A stretch of DNA of 39,898 nucleotides from Bosea beijingensis (lineage in GTDB: Bacteria > Pseudomonadota > Alphaproteobacteria > Rhizobiales > Beijerinckiaceae), in assembly GCF_030758975.1 (NCBI RefSeq), contig NZ_CP132359.1:4841882-4881779 (forward strand), read 5' to 3'. The translations under genes were made by a program, and so were the position numbers. Positions 7,961-16,359 of this stretch are shown here, in pieces (position 1 is the stretch's first letter; each line of letters starts with the position of its first letter). Under the pieces are notes generated by a model. That model saw only the letters and a list, made by a program, of their open reading frames with translations, did not search any database and had not been told where the DNA came from.

Positions 7961-9475
7961 TCAGCTTTTCCCCGCTCCCGGCTGGGACGAATGCGCCCGC
8001 CAGTCGCTTATTGTCTCCAACGGATAGACCGGGCGCGGAATCCGCTGCCACGGCAAGGTGAACACGTCCGACTGCCCCGGCCCGCGCGTATCGGCGCGAA
8101 CGAGCCCGGAGGCGATGCGGTCGAAATACTGGAAATTCGAGGCGGTCTTGAGCACGGCCATCTTGTACTCGGAGAGGTCGATGCCAAAGGCCTCGTAGAC
8201 ATCGGGCACATTGCCCGCGACGCCGCGCAATTCCGAGATCAGCAGCGTCACCGGACCGACATCGAAGACCGCGACGCGGCCCATGTCGACCTCCGGCTGG
8301 TGGTTGAAGTTGAGCGGAATCGAGCCGCCGCCGAGCTTGCGCACGCGGCCCGTCACGGTCAGCGGCTTGAAGAAGGCGGTCGCCGCATCACCCCCCAGCG
8401 GCAGCGTCACCTCGGCGCCCTCGCCCGCCGCCGTCAGCGTCGCGACGGCATTGGGCGAGATCAGCGGGATCAGCGCCTTGCTCTTGATGCCGAGCCGCAA
8501 CATCGATTCCAGCAGCAGGTTGCTGTCGCCGGCCGCGCCGCCGAAGACGGTGTCGCCGGTGTCGCTGACCACGACCATGCCGCGCTCGGCCGCGTCCGCC
8601 TTGCGCACCGCGTCATCAATCGACACCGCCTCGCGTATCTGGAAGTCGTCGCGCATCGACCAGGCGAGATCGGCGAGTTCGTCCGCAAGCTTCTCGGCCA
8701 AAGCCTGATCGCCATCGGTGACCACGATCGTCGACCAGCCGCCCTCGGCGACATCGAGCCAGGGCTGCATCGGATAGTTCGAGGCCTGCAGCACGCGCCG
8801 GTCGGCCTCGATGGCGCGGGCCCGGTCGAACCAGATCTTCATCGGCCCCTTCGAGGTCAGGAACTGCTCCTGATGCGAGAGCAGCGGAATCTTGCGCCAG
8901 GCCATGACCGGCCTGCACTTCTCGGTGAGGATGCGCAGCAGCACCTCGGTGCCGACCTTGCCGGTGTCGAACACGTCATGCGGCTGGGTGCGGTGCCCGA
9001 CGATCGCGGTGCAATTGGCCATGGTCTTGTGGGTGACATTGGCGTGGTGATCGAGCCCGAGCAGGATCGGCACGTCCGGCCCCAATATCTTGCGGCAGAG
9101 CTCGGCCTGTTCGCCCTCGACATCGTCGATGCCCTCCGCCGCGCAGGCGCCGTGCAGATGCAGGACGAGCCCGTCGATCGGCCCGACCGTCTCCAGCCCG
9201 GCCCGGATCTTCGCCTGGAAGAAATCGAAAGCCTCGCGCGAAATGCGCCCGCCCGCCACGGCCCAGGCCCGGATGATCGGGATCGTCTCGATGGCGAGCC
9301 CGCTCTCCTTCACAGCCGCGTAATGACCGCCGATCTGGCCGATCTCGCCGAATTGCCGGGCGATCTCCTCGCCCTCGACGAGGCCGAAAGCCTCGAAATC
9401 GGCGAGCGTCGTCAGCAGCGGATTGAAGTCGTTCGTCTCCTGAACGATGTGGATCAGCGCCAAACGCACGGGCAT
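7961..9475 (-). CDS. M81 family (MlrC-like) metallopeptidase, copy 1
   Basis: About 504 residues, matching the roughly 500-residue length of MlrC, the enzyme that opens linearised microcystin fragments. Presumed zinc ligands are all visible: Glu13 (VQETNDF), Asp142 and His144 (GLDHHANVT) and His166 (QPHDVF), with LHLHGA at 105-110. The C-terminal domain motif reads VVVSDTGDTVFGGAAGDSN, which departs from the DNPGGGxxGD form of the other two M81 genes here, so this is the most divergent copy. The ribosome-binding site GGGAGG abuts the ATG at 9475; a GTG two codons further (9469) is better spaced and may be the real start. It heads the transporter I unit, with a palindromic operator and -35 box upstream. 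An amidase or peptidase role on an imported compound is likely; the exact bond is unknown. Confidence 0.9.
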   Translation of the reverse strand: MPVRLALIHIVQETNDFNPLLTTLADFEAFGLVEGEEIARQFGEIGQIGGHYAAVKESGLAIETIPIIRAWAVAGGRISREAFDFFQAKIRAGLETVGPIDGLVLHLHGACAAEGIDDVEGEQAELCRKILGPDVPILLGLDHHANVTHKTMANCTAIVGHRTQPHDVFDTGKVGTEVLLRILTEKCRPVMAWRKIPLLSHQEQFLTSKGPMKIWFDRARAIEADRRVLQASNYPMQPWLDVAEGGWSTIVVTDGDQALAEKLADELADLAWSMRDDFQIREAVSIDDAVRKADAAERGMVVVSDTGDTVFGGAAGDSNLLLESMLRLGIKSKALIPLISPNAVATLTAAGEGAEVTLPLGGDAATAFFKPLTVTGRVRKLGGGSIPLNFNHQPEVDMGRVAVFDVGPVTLLISELRGVAGNVPDVYEAFGIDLSEYKMAVLKTASNFQYFDRIASGLVRADTRGPGQSDVFTLPWQRIPRPVYPLETISDWRAHSSQPGAGKS

Positions 9476-9604
9476 CCTCCCGGATTGCAACCGCTGCTCC
9501 GGCCGATGCCGGGCGAAGCGGTTTCTCGGACTTCAGGGCATCGTTCCCGGCTGCATTTTCAGGCCGGCAGTATCGTCAAAAACGTAGTTGCCGCAGATAT
9601 TTCG

Positions 9605-9636
9605 CGTCAAGGATTGAATGTTCCACCCGAAGGAAC
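9605..9636 (-). promoter_or_regulatory. Operator and -35 box for the M81-1/transporter I operon
   Basis: Palindrome GTTCC-N7-GGAAC at 9620-9636, then 9 nt, then TTGACG (minus strand, 9610-9605) as a -35 box; a weak -10 candidate is at about 9587-9582. It lies a few bases after the stop of the ATPase gene of transporter II. The same palindrome with the same 9-nt spacing occurs at 15008-15039 and on both sides of 17906-17922. Confidence 0.65.
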
Positions 9637-9642
9637 AGCCCA

Positions 9643-10602
9643 TCACGCTGCCGCGCTCTGCTGCTTCGGCCAGTAGCGGCACGAGACACCATGCCCCGGC
9701 GCGACCTCGTGCCATTCGGACGTTCCGTCCCGCGCATGATCGACGCCATGGACGCAAGCACCGCCATCGCCGTCGAGGAAGCGCAGATCCGGCGGCGCGC
9801 GCCGGAGCCGCTCGCGCTGAAGTGAGGGATCAGGCACCGGCACCGCATCGAGCAGGAGCTGGGTGTAGGGATGGGCCGGGCTGTCATAGACTTGGTCCCC
9901 GCTGCCCATCTCGACGATCCGCCCACGGAACATCACCGCGACGCGATGCGCCATCTCCCTGACGATCGCGAGATCATGCGCGATGAAGAGATAGGACAGG
10001 CCGAGCTTCTCCTGCAGGGATTGCAGGAGCGCGACGATCTGCGCCTGCGTGCGCACATCGAGCGCCGAGACCGGCTCGTCGCAGACGACGAAATCGGGAT
10101 TGACCGCGAGCGCCCTGGCGATGACGACCCGCTGGCGCTGCCCGCCTGAGAACTCGTGCGGATAGCGCCTGACCATCGCGGGATCGAGATTGACCAACTC
10201 CAGCAGCTCTTCGACACGCTCGCGGATGCGGTTGCCCGGCACCGAGCGATGCACCTGCAAGGGCTCGCTCAGGATCTGCCCGATCGTCATGCGCGGATGC
10301 AGGCTTGAATAGGGGTTCTGCAGCACGAACTGCATATGCCGGCGCATCCGGCGCAATTCGCCCGAACGCATCGTCGTCAGCTCCTGCCCCATCAGCTTGA
10401 CCGAGCCCTCGCTCGCCTTCTGGAGCTGGAGAATGGCGCGTCCCGCCGTTGTCTTGCCCGAGCCGGACTGGCCGACGAGCCCGAGCGTCTGGCCCGGCGC
10501 GATCTCGAAGGAGAGGCGCTCCACCGCCTTGACCGGCGGCGCCCCGCGCCGCGCCGGAAACAGCACCGAGAGATCGCGGACCTGCAGCAACGGCTCCGTC
10601 AT
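9643..10602 (-). CDS. ABC importer ATP-binding protein, DppF/OppF type (transporter II)
   Basis: A 319-residue cytoplasmic ATPase. Walker A GQSGSGKT is at about 44-51, signature [15 protein letters not shown] near 155-170, and Walker B FVVCDEPVSALD follows. The C-terminal tail after about residue 240 (YTQLLLDAVPVPDPSLQRERL) is the extra domain typical of oligopeptide transporter ATPases. Start overlaps the stop of the DppD-type gene by 4 nt (ATGA). Last gene of the five-gene transporter II operon. Because transporter I has no ATPases of its own, this protein and its DppD partner may power both. Confidence 0.94.
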   Translation of the reverse strand: MTEPLLQVRDLSVLFPARRGAPPVKAVERLSFEIAPGQTLGLVGQSGSGKTTAGRAILQLQKASEGSVKLMGQELTTMRSGELRRMRRHMQFVLQNPYSSLHPRMTIGQILSEPLQVHRSVPGNRIRERVEELLELVNLDPAMVRRYPHEFSGGQRQRVVIARALAVNPDFVVCDEPVSALDVRTQAQIVALLQSLQEKLGLSYLFIAHDLAIVREMAHRVAVMFRGRIVEMGSGDQVYDSPAHPYTQLLLDAVPVPDPSLQRERLRRAPPDLRFLDGDGGACVHGVDHARDGTSEWHEVAPGHGVSCRYWPKQQSAAA

Positions 10603-11411
10603 CGCGGGCCCCCCGCTCCTTGCAGGCGTGGCACCGCATCGAGCAGCGCCCGCGTATAGGCGTGCTGCGGCTCGGCAAAGACGGTGTCGACCGGCCCGGC
10701 CTCGACGATCTCGCCGCGATACATCACGTTCACCCGGTCGACCATGCCGGCGACAACGCCGAAATCATGGGTGATCAGCATCAGCGCCATGCCGCGCTCC
10801 TCCCGGAGCCGCATCAGCAGGCGCAGGATCTGCGCCTGCACGGTGACGTCGAGCGCAGTCGTCGGCTCGTCGGCGATCAGCAGGTCAGGCTCGCAGGAGA
10901 TAGCGATGGCGATCAGCACGCGCTGGCGCTGCCCGCCCGAGAACTGATGCGGGAAATCGTCGATGCGCCGCGCCGGATCGGGAATGCCGACGAGTGCGAG
11001 CAGTTCGATGCTGCGCTCGCGCGCGTCCCTCACGGAGAGGCCGAGATGGCGGCGCAGCATGTCGCCCATCTGCGCACCGATGCTCATCACCGGATTCAGC
11101 GAGGTCATCGGGTCCTGGAAGACCATGGCGATGCGCCGGCCGCGCAGGTCGCGCATTTCGTCCTCGCCGAGCCCGAGCAGCTCCTGCCCCCAGAAGGCGA
11201 CGGAACCGCCGAGCCCGATCGATGCCCCCTCAGGCGCGAGCCGCATCAGCGCCTTGGCGGTGACGCTCTTGCCGCAGCCTGATTCGCCGACGAAGCCGAC
11301 CGCCTCGTCGGCATTGATGTCGAAGGAGATGCCGCGCACCGCCTGGATCACCTCGCGGCGCGTGGTCACGGTCGCGGTCAGGTCGCGCACCCTGAGCAGC
11401 GGGCCGGTCAT
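10599..11411 (-). CDS. ABC importer ATP-binding protein, DppD/OppD type (transporter II)
   Basis: A 270-residue ATPase. Walker A GESGCGKS is at 42-49, signature [15 protein letters not shown] and Walker [13 protein letters not shown] lie in the second half, followed by LLDAVPRL at the C-terminus. The ATG at 11411 starts [11 protein letters not shown] and overlaps the preceding permease stop by 4 nt. The frame stays open much further upstream, but that stretch is antisense-like and outside the ABC domain. It should form a heterodimer with the DppF-type subunit. The C-terminal extension is short compared with OppD, which often carries an iron-sulphur cysteine motif; no such cysteine cluster is seen. 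Confidence 0.93.
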   Translation of the reverse strand: MTGPLLRVRDLTATVTTRREVIQAVRGISFDINADEAVGFVGESGCGKSVTAKALMRLAPEGASIGLGGSVAFWGQELLGLGEDEMRDLRGRRIAMVFQDPMTSLNPVMSIGAQMGDMLRRHLGLSVRDARERSIELLALVGIPDPARRIDDFPHQFSGGQRQRVLIAIAISCEPDLLIADEPTTALDVTVQAQILRLLMRLREERGMALMLITHDFGVVAGMVDRVNVMYRGEIVEAGPVDTVFAEPQHAYTRALLDAVPRLQGAGGPR

Positions 11412-12274
11412 CGCACGCTTCCCACGTCGAGAACCTCGCGCAAGCCATTGGCGATGATGATGAAGGTCAGCGTCGCGAAGACGATCGCCAGCGCCGGACC
11501 GACCACGGTCAGCGGGGCCAGCTCCATGAACTGGCGCGCCTCCGAAAGCATGCCGCCCCAATTCGGATCGGGCGGCGGCGGTCCGAGGCCGAGGAAGGAC
11601 AGCGCCGTCACCGTGAAGATCGTCTGCGACAGCGTCAGGCTCGTCGCGACGAGGATCGGCGAGACCACGATCGGCAGGATATGGCGCAGCACGAGGCGCA
11701 TCTCGCTCATGCCGACGCTGCGGGCAGCCTCGACATGGTCCCATTGCTTGACGCTGAGCACCGGCGCCCTGACCACCCGCGCCATGGCCGGCGTGTAGAC
11801 GATGGCGATGGTCAGGATCAGGTTGGGAACGGTCGGCCCCAGCGCCGCCACCACCGCGATCGCCAGGAGCAGCACCGGGAAGGCGAAGACGACATCGAGC
11901 AGGCGCATGATGACCTCGTCGGTCCGCCCGCCGAGATAGCCGGCCGCCAGCCCGAGGATCAGCCCCGCCACCAGCGCGATCAGCACGGCCGAGACGGTAA
12001 TGAGCAGCGTCGTGCGCCCACCCACGATCAGGCGGCTCAGCACATCGCGCCCGATCGAATCCGTGCCGAGCCAATGCGCGGCACTGGCCGGCGCAAGCGA
12101 ATCCGGAGATGTGGCTGAAGGACTGTACGGCGCGACCAGCGGCGCGAAGATCGTCAGCACCAGCATTGCCGCCAGCATGGCGAGGCCGAGGCCGAGCAAG
12201 AGCCAGCCCTGTGTGATCCCCGCCCCTTTGCGCGGTGTCGCAACCGGCGCGCTGTCCTGCATCGCGCCGCTCAC
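11408..12274 (-). CDS. ABC importer permease, DppC/OppC type (transporter II)
   Basis: A 288-residue inner-membrane permease. After a charged N-terminus of about 22 residues the first helix runs through LLLGLGLAMLAAMLVLTIFAPLVA. HWLGTDSIGRDVLSRLIVGGRTTL around 67-90 is the DppC-typical segment. The EAA-type loop is RVVRAPVLSVKQWDHVEAARSVG (about 164-186). It overlaps its neighbours by 4 nt at both ends, so the DppB-DppC-DppD-DppF genes are translationally coupled. It is the partner of the DppB-type permease encoded just upstream. Confidence 0.93.
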   Translation of the reverse strand: MSGAMQDSAPVATPRKGAGITQGWLLLGLGLAMLAAMLVLTIFAPLVAPYSPSATSPDSLAPASAAHWLGTDSIGRDVLSRLIVGGRTTLLITVSAVLIALVAGLILGLAAGYLGGRTDEVIMRLLDVVFAFPVLLLAIAVVAALGPTVPNLILTIAIVYTPAMARVVRAPVLSVKQWDHVEAARSVGMSEMRLVLRHILPIVVSPILVATSLTLSQTIFTVTALSFLGLGPPPPDPNWGGMLSEARQFMELAPLTVVGPALAIVFATLTFIIIANGLREVLDVGSVR

Positions 12275-13212
12275 ATCTGCACCCGTGCATCGACGCGGGC
12301 ATAGGCGATGTCGATCATCGTGTTGACCAGCACGACGATACCAGCGGCGACCAGCACGATCGCCTGGATCACCGGATAATCCCGGCTGTTGATGGAATCG
12401 AACAGGTACTGCCCCATGCCGGGGATGGCGAAGATGGTCTCGACCAGAATGCTGCCGCCGAGCAACGCCGCGATCTTCAGGCCGGCGGCGGTGATCACCG
12501 GCGTCAGTGCGTTGCGCATCAGGTAGTTTCGCAGGATCGCGGCCGGGGTCAGCCCCTTGGCGCGGGCGACCATGACGAAATCCTGGTTGGCGACTTCGAG
12601 CACGGCAGCCCGCGTATTCTCCGCGATGGTCACCGAGACCGCGAGCGCCAGCGCGAAGGCCGGCAGCAGAAGGCTGGCGAGATTGCCGAGCGGGCTTTCA
12701 AGAAACGGCGTGTAGCCGAGCACCGTGATCTCGGGAAAATACAGCCCGAAGAGCAGCACGATCAGCGTCGCCACGACATAGTTCGGCACCGCCAGCATCA
12801 GTCCGTTCCAGAGCCGGACCAGCCAGTCGGTCGCGCCCCGCAGCCGCGCCGCCGCGAGCCCGGAGACGACACCCATCACCGCCGCGATGACCGCGGCAAG
12901 GAGCGTGAGCTGGACGGTCACGATGAGCCTGTTCAGCAATTCGCCGAGCACCGGCTGGCGGGTGACGAAGGACTTGCCGAAATCGCCGGTCAGCGCCGCA
13001 CCCAGCCAACTCAGATATTGCGCCATCAAGGGCTGGTCGAGGCCGAGGTCGCGCCGGATCGTCGCGAGAACCTCCGGCGCCACGCTCTGTGAGCCTGCCG
13101 CCGCGATGGCGAAATCGCCGGGGATAGCCCGCATCAGCATGAAGGCGACGAAGGAGACGCCGAGCAGGATCGCGGCCATCCAGGCGAGACGCCCGAGGAC
13201 GAAACGCGTCAT
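12271..13212 (-). CDS. ABC importer permease, DppB/OppB type (transporter II)
   Basis: A 313-residue inner-membrane permease. It begins MTRFVLGRLAWMAAILLGVSFVAFMLMRAIPGDF, the usual first helix, and carries the DPL-type periplasmic segment RRDLGLDQPLMAQYLSWL around 53-70. The EAA-type loop is QDFVMVARAKGLTPAAIL (about 204-221). Its stop overlaps the DppC-type start by 4 nt. It follows the substrate-binding-protein gene by 34 bp. With its partner it forms the membrane channel for a peptide-like substrate; the similarity to transporter I suggests a related but not identical cargo. Confidence 0.93.
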   Translation of the reverse strand: MTRFVLGRLAWMAAILLGVSFVAFMLMRAIPGDFAIAAAGSQSVAPEVLATIRRDLGLDQPLMAQYLSWLGAALTGDFGKSFVTRQPVLGELLNRLIVTVQLTLLAAVIAAVMGVVSGLAAARLRGATDWLVRLWNGLMLAVPNYVVATLIVLLFGLYFPEITVLGYTPFLESPLGNLASLLLPAFALALAVSVTIAENTRAAVLEVANQDFVMVARAKGLTPAAILRNYLMRNALTPVITAAGLKIAALLGGSILVETIFAIPGMGQYLFDSINSRDYPVIQAIVLVAAGIVVLVNTMIDIAYARVDARVQM

Positions 13213-13246
13213 CGGCAGGCCTCCGCCGGGAGGCGGCAGGCCGGAC

Positions 13247-14845
13247 CTATTTCTTCAGCCATGTCGTACGCACGAAGGAGCGGATATTCGCGGCGAGCGG
13301 CACATAGCCCTGCACATGGTTCCACCAGATCTCCCAGCGCAGCGGGTACTGGTAGATCTGGATGACATAGGCATTCTCGGCGATGCGCTTCTGGATCGCC
13401 TGGTTCTTCGCGGCGCGCTTGGGCACGTCGAGCTCGGACCGTGCCTCGGCGATCATCTTGTCGAGCTCGGGATCGTTCGAGCCCATCGCCTTGCCATAGC
13501 CGCTGGTCGAGACGATGTACTGGAAAATGCCATCCGGATCAGGCGTCCAGGACAACGCGACAGAGAGCAGCGTCGGCCAGTCACCGCTCGCCCATTTTGC
13601 GAGAAGCGGCGCGGTCTCCATCGGCACCAGCTTCACGGTGATGCCGGCCGCCTGCCATTGCTGCTGCAGGATCTGTGCGCAGGCGACGTCGAGCGGGTTG
13701 GCTGCGACAACGATATAGTCGCCGAGGTCGATCCCGTTGGGATAGCCGGCCTCGGCCAGCAGCGTCTTCGCCGCAGCCGGATCGTGCTTGTAATAGGGGA
13801 GCTCGCCGACGCCATCATAGCCGCCGACCTGGCTTTCCGGGATCATCGCACCGACCTTGCCGGCGCCGCCGAGCACGGTGTCGAGGCAGGCCTTGCGGTC
13901 GGTCGCGAGGCTGAGCGCGCGACGCACCTTCACGTCGTTCAGGGGCTTCGCCTTCATGTTCAGCCAGATCGGAAAGGTCCGCGAGGTCTGACCGGGCGCC
14001 GAGACGAAACTTTGCGAGGCCCGCGAGATCGCGGTCGCGACCTTCGGGTCCTTCACCCAGGTCATGTCGATGGCGCGCGAGCGCAGCGCCGAGGTCAGCG
14101 TCGCCTGGTCCTTGTAGAACTTGAAGACCACCTTCGCGAGATAGGGCTCGCCCTTCTCGTAATAGCCGTCGAAGCGCGTCAGCGAGAATTGCTGGTTCGG
14201 CCGATAGGCCTCGAAGGCGAAGGGGCCGGTGCCGACCGGCTGGGTGACGAGGTTCTCGACGCCGGCCGGCACGATCGCGCCGTTCGGGTTGCTGGCGAGG
14301 TTGCTGAGGAAGGCCGCATCGGTGGCGTTGAGCTGGAACTTCACCGTGAAGGGATCGACCACCGTCACCGACTCGACGCTGGAATAGAGCGCCTTGAGCC
14401 TGCTGCCCGTCGCAGGGTTCATGATCCGGTCGAACGTGTGCTTGACGTCGGCGGCGGAAAAATCCTTGCCGTTGTGGAATTTCACGCCCTGCCGGAGCTT
14501 GAAGACATAAGTCTTCGGATCGGGCTGCTCGTAGCCCGTGGCGAGGTCCGGCTCGACCTTCATCTCAGCGTTCCAGCGCAGCAGGCCGGTATAGAGCAGG
14601 CTGGTGAAATCGAAGGACGAGAAGGCGTTGACCGTGACCGGATCGAGCCCGATCGGGTCGGCATCGGCACCGATCGTCAGCGTGCCGCCGGCAACCGGCG
14701 TCTGCGCCTGAGCCAGGCTGCTCCACAGGCCGGGCACCGCAACCGCCGCGCCGCCTGCCGTCAGCAGTTGCAGCAGGCTGCGCCGGTGCAGGCCCTGCGC
14801 GGCGAGGTCGGCATCATCGGTCATCGGGAATGACGGTGTCGTCAC
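13247..14845 (-). CDS. ABC importer substrate-binding protein, SBP_bac_5 family (transporter II)
   Basis: A 532-residue periplasmic DppA/OppA-family protein. The N-terminus has an RR-S-L-L-Q-L-L stretch (about residues 21-28) and a hydrophobic segment ending ...SLAQAQ near 48, consistent with a Tat-type or long Sec signal. The mature core starts VAGGTLTIGADADPIGLDPVTV, with LATGYEQPDPKTYVFKLRQGVKFHNGKDF around 95-123. The start is GTG at 14845 with GGAGG 7 nt upstream. First gene of transporter II; an operator and consensus-like promoter lie about 140-195 bp upstream. Confidence 0.92.
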   Translation of the reverse strand: MTTPSFPMTDDADLAAQGLHRRSLLQLLTAGGAAVAVPGLWSSLAQAQTPVAGGTLTIGADADPIGLDPVTVNAFSSFDFTSLLYTGLLRWNAEMKVEPDLATGYEQPDPKTYVFKLRQGVKFHNGKDFSAADVKHTFDRIMNPATGSRLKALYSSVESVTVVDPFTVKFQLNATDAAFLSNLASNPNGAIVPAGVENLVTQPVGTGPFAFEAYRPNQQFSLTRFDGYYEKGEPYLAKVVFKFYKDQATLTSALRSRAIDMTWVKDPKVATAISRASQSFVSAPGQTSRTFPIWLNMKAKPLNDVKVRRALSLATDRKACLDTVLGGAGKVGAMIPESQVGGYDGVGELPYYKHDPAAAKTLLAEAGYPNGIDLGDYIVVAANPLDVACAQILQQQWQAAGITVKLVPMETAPLLAKWASGDWPTLLSVALSWTPDPDGIFQYIVSTSGYGKAMGSNDPELDKMIAEARSELDVPKRAAKNQAIQKRIAENAYVIQIYQYPLRWEIWWNHVQGYVPLAANIRSFVRTTWLKK

Positions 14846-14984
14846 GAACGATCCTCCAGCATCCTGCTTGCCGGCCAGGCTGGCCGCTTCGGCGCGAAAC
14901 GGGAGCCAGCCTTCGCCGTGCTTCCCGCCATCGCTGCCCGTCTCGTCCGCGTCGCGGATGGCGGGCCTTCCCTCTGTGAGATGC

Positions 14985-15039
14985 AGGCTAGGAACGGCCT
15001 GAATTCACGTCAAGGATTGCAGGTTTCACCAGAAGGAAC
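14985..15039 (-). promoter_or_regulatory. Operator and promoter of the transporter II operon
   Basis: Palindrome GTTTC-N7-GGAAC (15023-15039), 9 nt, then TTGACG (15013-15008) and, after 17 nt, TAGCCT (14990-14985) on the minus strand. The -35 flank CGTCAAGGATTG is identical to that at 9605-9616. The palindrome lies just upstream of the -35 box, a position typical for activators. Confidence 0.68.
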
Positions 15040-15054
15040 AGATTCGGAAGCGCG

Positions 15055-16359
15055 TCAGAAGAAGGTCCGGATTGCGCCGGTGACGTTCCAGTCATCGTCG
15101 ACCAGCATCAGCACCGCCCATTTGTCGAAGGTCAGGCAGGGATGGGCGATGCCGAAGGCCACCAGATCACCGACCTGGAGCGGGCTCTCGTCAGGCGTGC
15201 CGAGATGGCAGTGCTGATCGTTGAGCGACAGGACGTGGTGGCCGGGCGGCATCGCCGCGGGGCGCGCCATCCCACTGCCCGGGCGATACCAGCGCAGCGG
15301 AACCGGCAAAGCGGAATCATAGGTTACGTCGCGCTTGCCGAGCGTGAGCAGGCTGCGTCCGCGCTCCGGCCGCGACTGGACATAGGCCCAGACCTCGAGA
15401 GCGGGTTCGAGCCCGCCCGGCGGCAGCTTGAGGCTGGTCTCCAGTATGATCCGACGGAAAGAGGCCGAATAGCCGAGATCGTCATGCGTCAGGTAGCAGC
15501 CGGAGCGCAGCACCTTGAGCAGCGGGCGCCCGAGGCTCGCCGCGTTGAATTTTTCGCCGACGCGGTCGAACAGAGCGGTTCCGCCGGCGCTCAGGACCAG
15601 AGGCTCGGGACCGAGCAGGCCCTCGGTATTCGCCGCCGCCGCGACAGCAATCACCTCGTCGAGCAGCTTATCCGCGCCGGCACTGTCGCTGTGCAGGCCC
15701 TCGAAGCATTCGAAGCCGGAAAGCCGCAAACCCGGCGTACCTGCAACGGCCCGCGCCACGGCCAGCGCCTCTTCGCGGGTCCGTGCGCCGGTGCGCCCGC
15801 CCATGAAGCCGATTTCGACGAAGACACGCAACGGATTGTCACCCGCATGTCCCTTCGCAGCCTCCGCCAGCAGACCGACCCCGGCGACGCTGTCGGCAAG
15901 GCAGTAAAGCTCGAAGCCCGGCTCCCGCAGCGCCTCGAAACAGGCCGCAACCTCCTGTCGCCCGATCGGCTGATTGGCGAGGATGACGCGTTTGACGCCA
16001 AAGTGCCGGGCGACGGCGAGCTGCTGCATCGTCGCGACGGTGATCGCCCAGGCGCCATCCGCGATCTGCAGGTCGAAGAGCTGCGGCGCCATCGTGGTCT
16101 TGCCGTGCGGCGCGATGAGCAGGCCATTCGCGGCGCTGAAAGCGCTCATCCAGGCGCTGTTGGCCTTGAGTACGCTTTCGCGGATCACGGCGAGCGGCAT
16201 CGGCATGTCGCCGGCGAGCACGTTCCAGCCCTGCCTGCCGACATCGCCGAGCCGGAGCGACGCGCCCGGCGGCAGGCCCTTCACCAGCACATCGAGGCGC
16301 TGGTCCTCGATCTCGCGGAGCGAGAGGCGTGGAAGCGGAGCGGAAGCAGTCACAGCCAT
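15055..16359 (-). CDS. Fold-type III PLP enzyme, D-serine dehydratase / D-threonine aldolase-like (amino acid deaminase)
   Basis: A 434-residue protein with an alanine-racemase-like N-terminal barrel and a C-terminal D-serine-dehydratase-like domain. The PLP lysine is Lys87 in LIAPHGKTTMAP. The metal site of this family, a His-x-Cys pair, is visible as His406/Cys408 in AHPCLTFDKW, preceded by NDQHCHLG (380-387). Family members eliminate water from, or cleave, D-3-hydroxy amino acids such as D-serine, D-threonine or D-3-hydroxyaspartate. The start overlaps the end of the preceding M81 gene by 10 nt, so both are one operon. That pairing suggests that the M81 enzyme releases a D-amino acid which this enzyme deaminates; this is inference from position. 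ATG at 16359. Confidence 0.87.
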   Translation of the reverse strand: MAVTASAPLPRLSLREIEDQRLDVLVKGLPPGASLRLGDVGRQGWNVLAGDMPMPLAVIRESVLKANSAWMSAFSAANGLLIAPHGKTTMAPQLFDLQIADGAWAITVATMQQLAVARHFGVKRVILANQPIGRQEVAACFEALREPGFELYCLADSVAGVGLLAEAAKGHAGDNPLRVFVEIGFMGGRTGARTREEALAVARAVAGTPGLRLSGFECFEGLHSDSAGADKLLDEVIAVAAAANTEGLLGPEPLVLSAGGTALFDRVGEKFNAASLGRPLLKVLRSGCYLTHDDLGYSASFRRIILETSLKLPPGGLEPALEVWAYVQSRPERGRSLLTLGKRDVTYDSALPVPLRWYRPGSGMARPAAMPPGHHVLSLNDQHCHLGTPDESPLQVGDLVAFGIAHPCLTFDKWAVLMLVDDDWNVTGAIRTFF

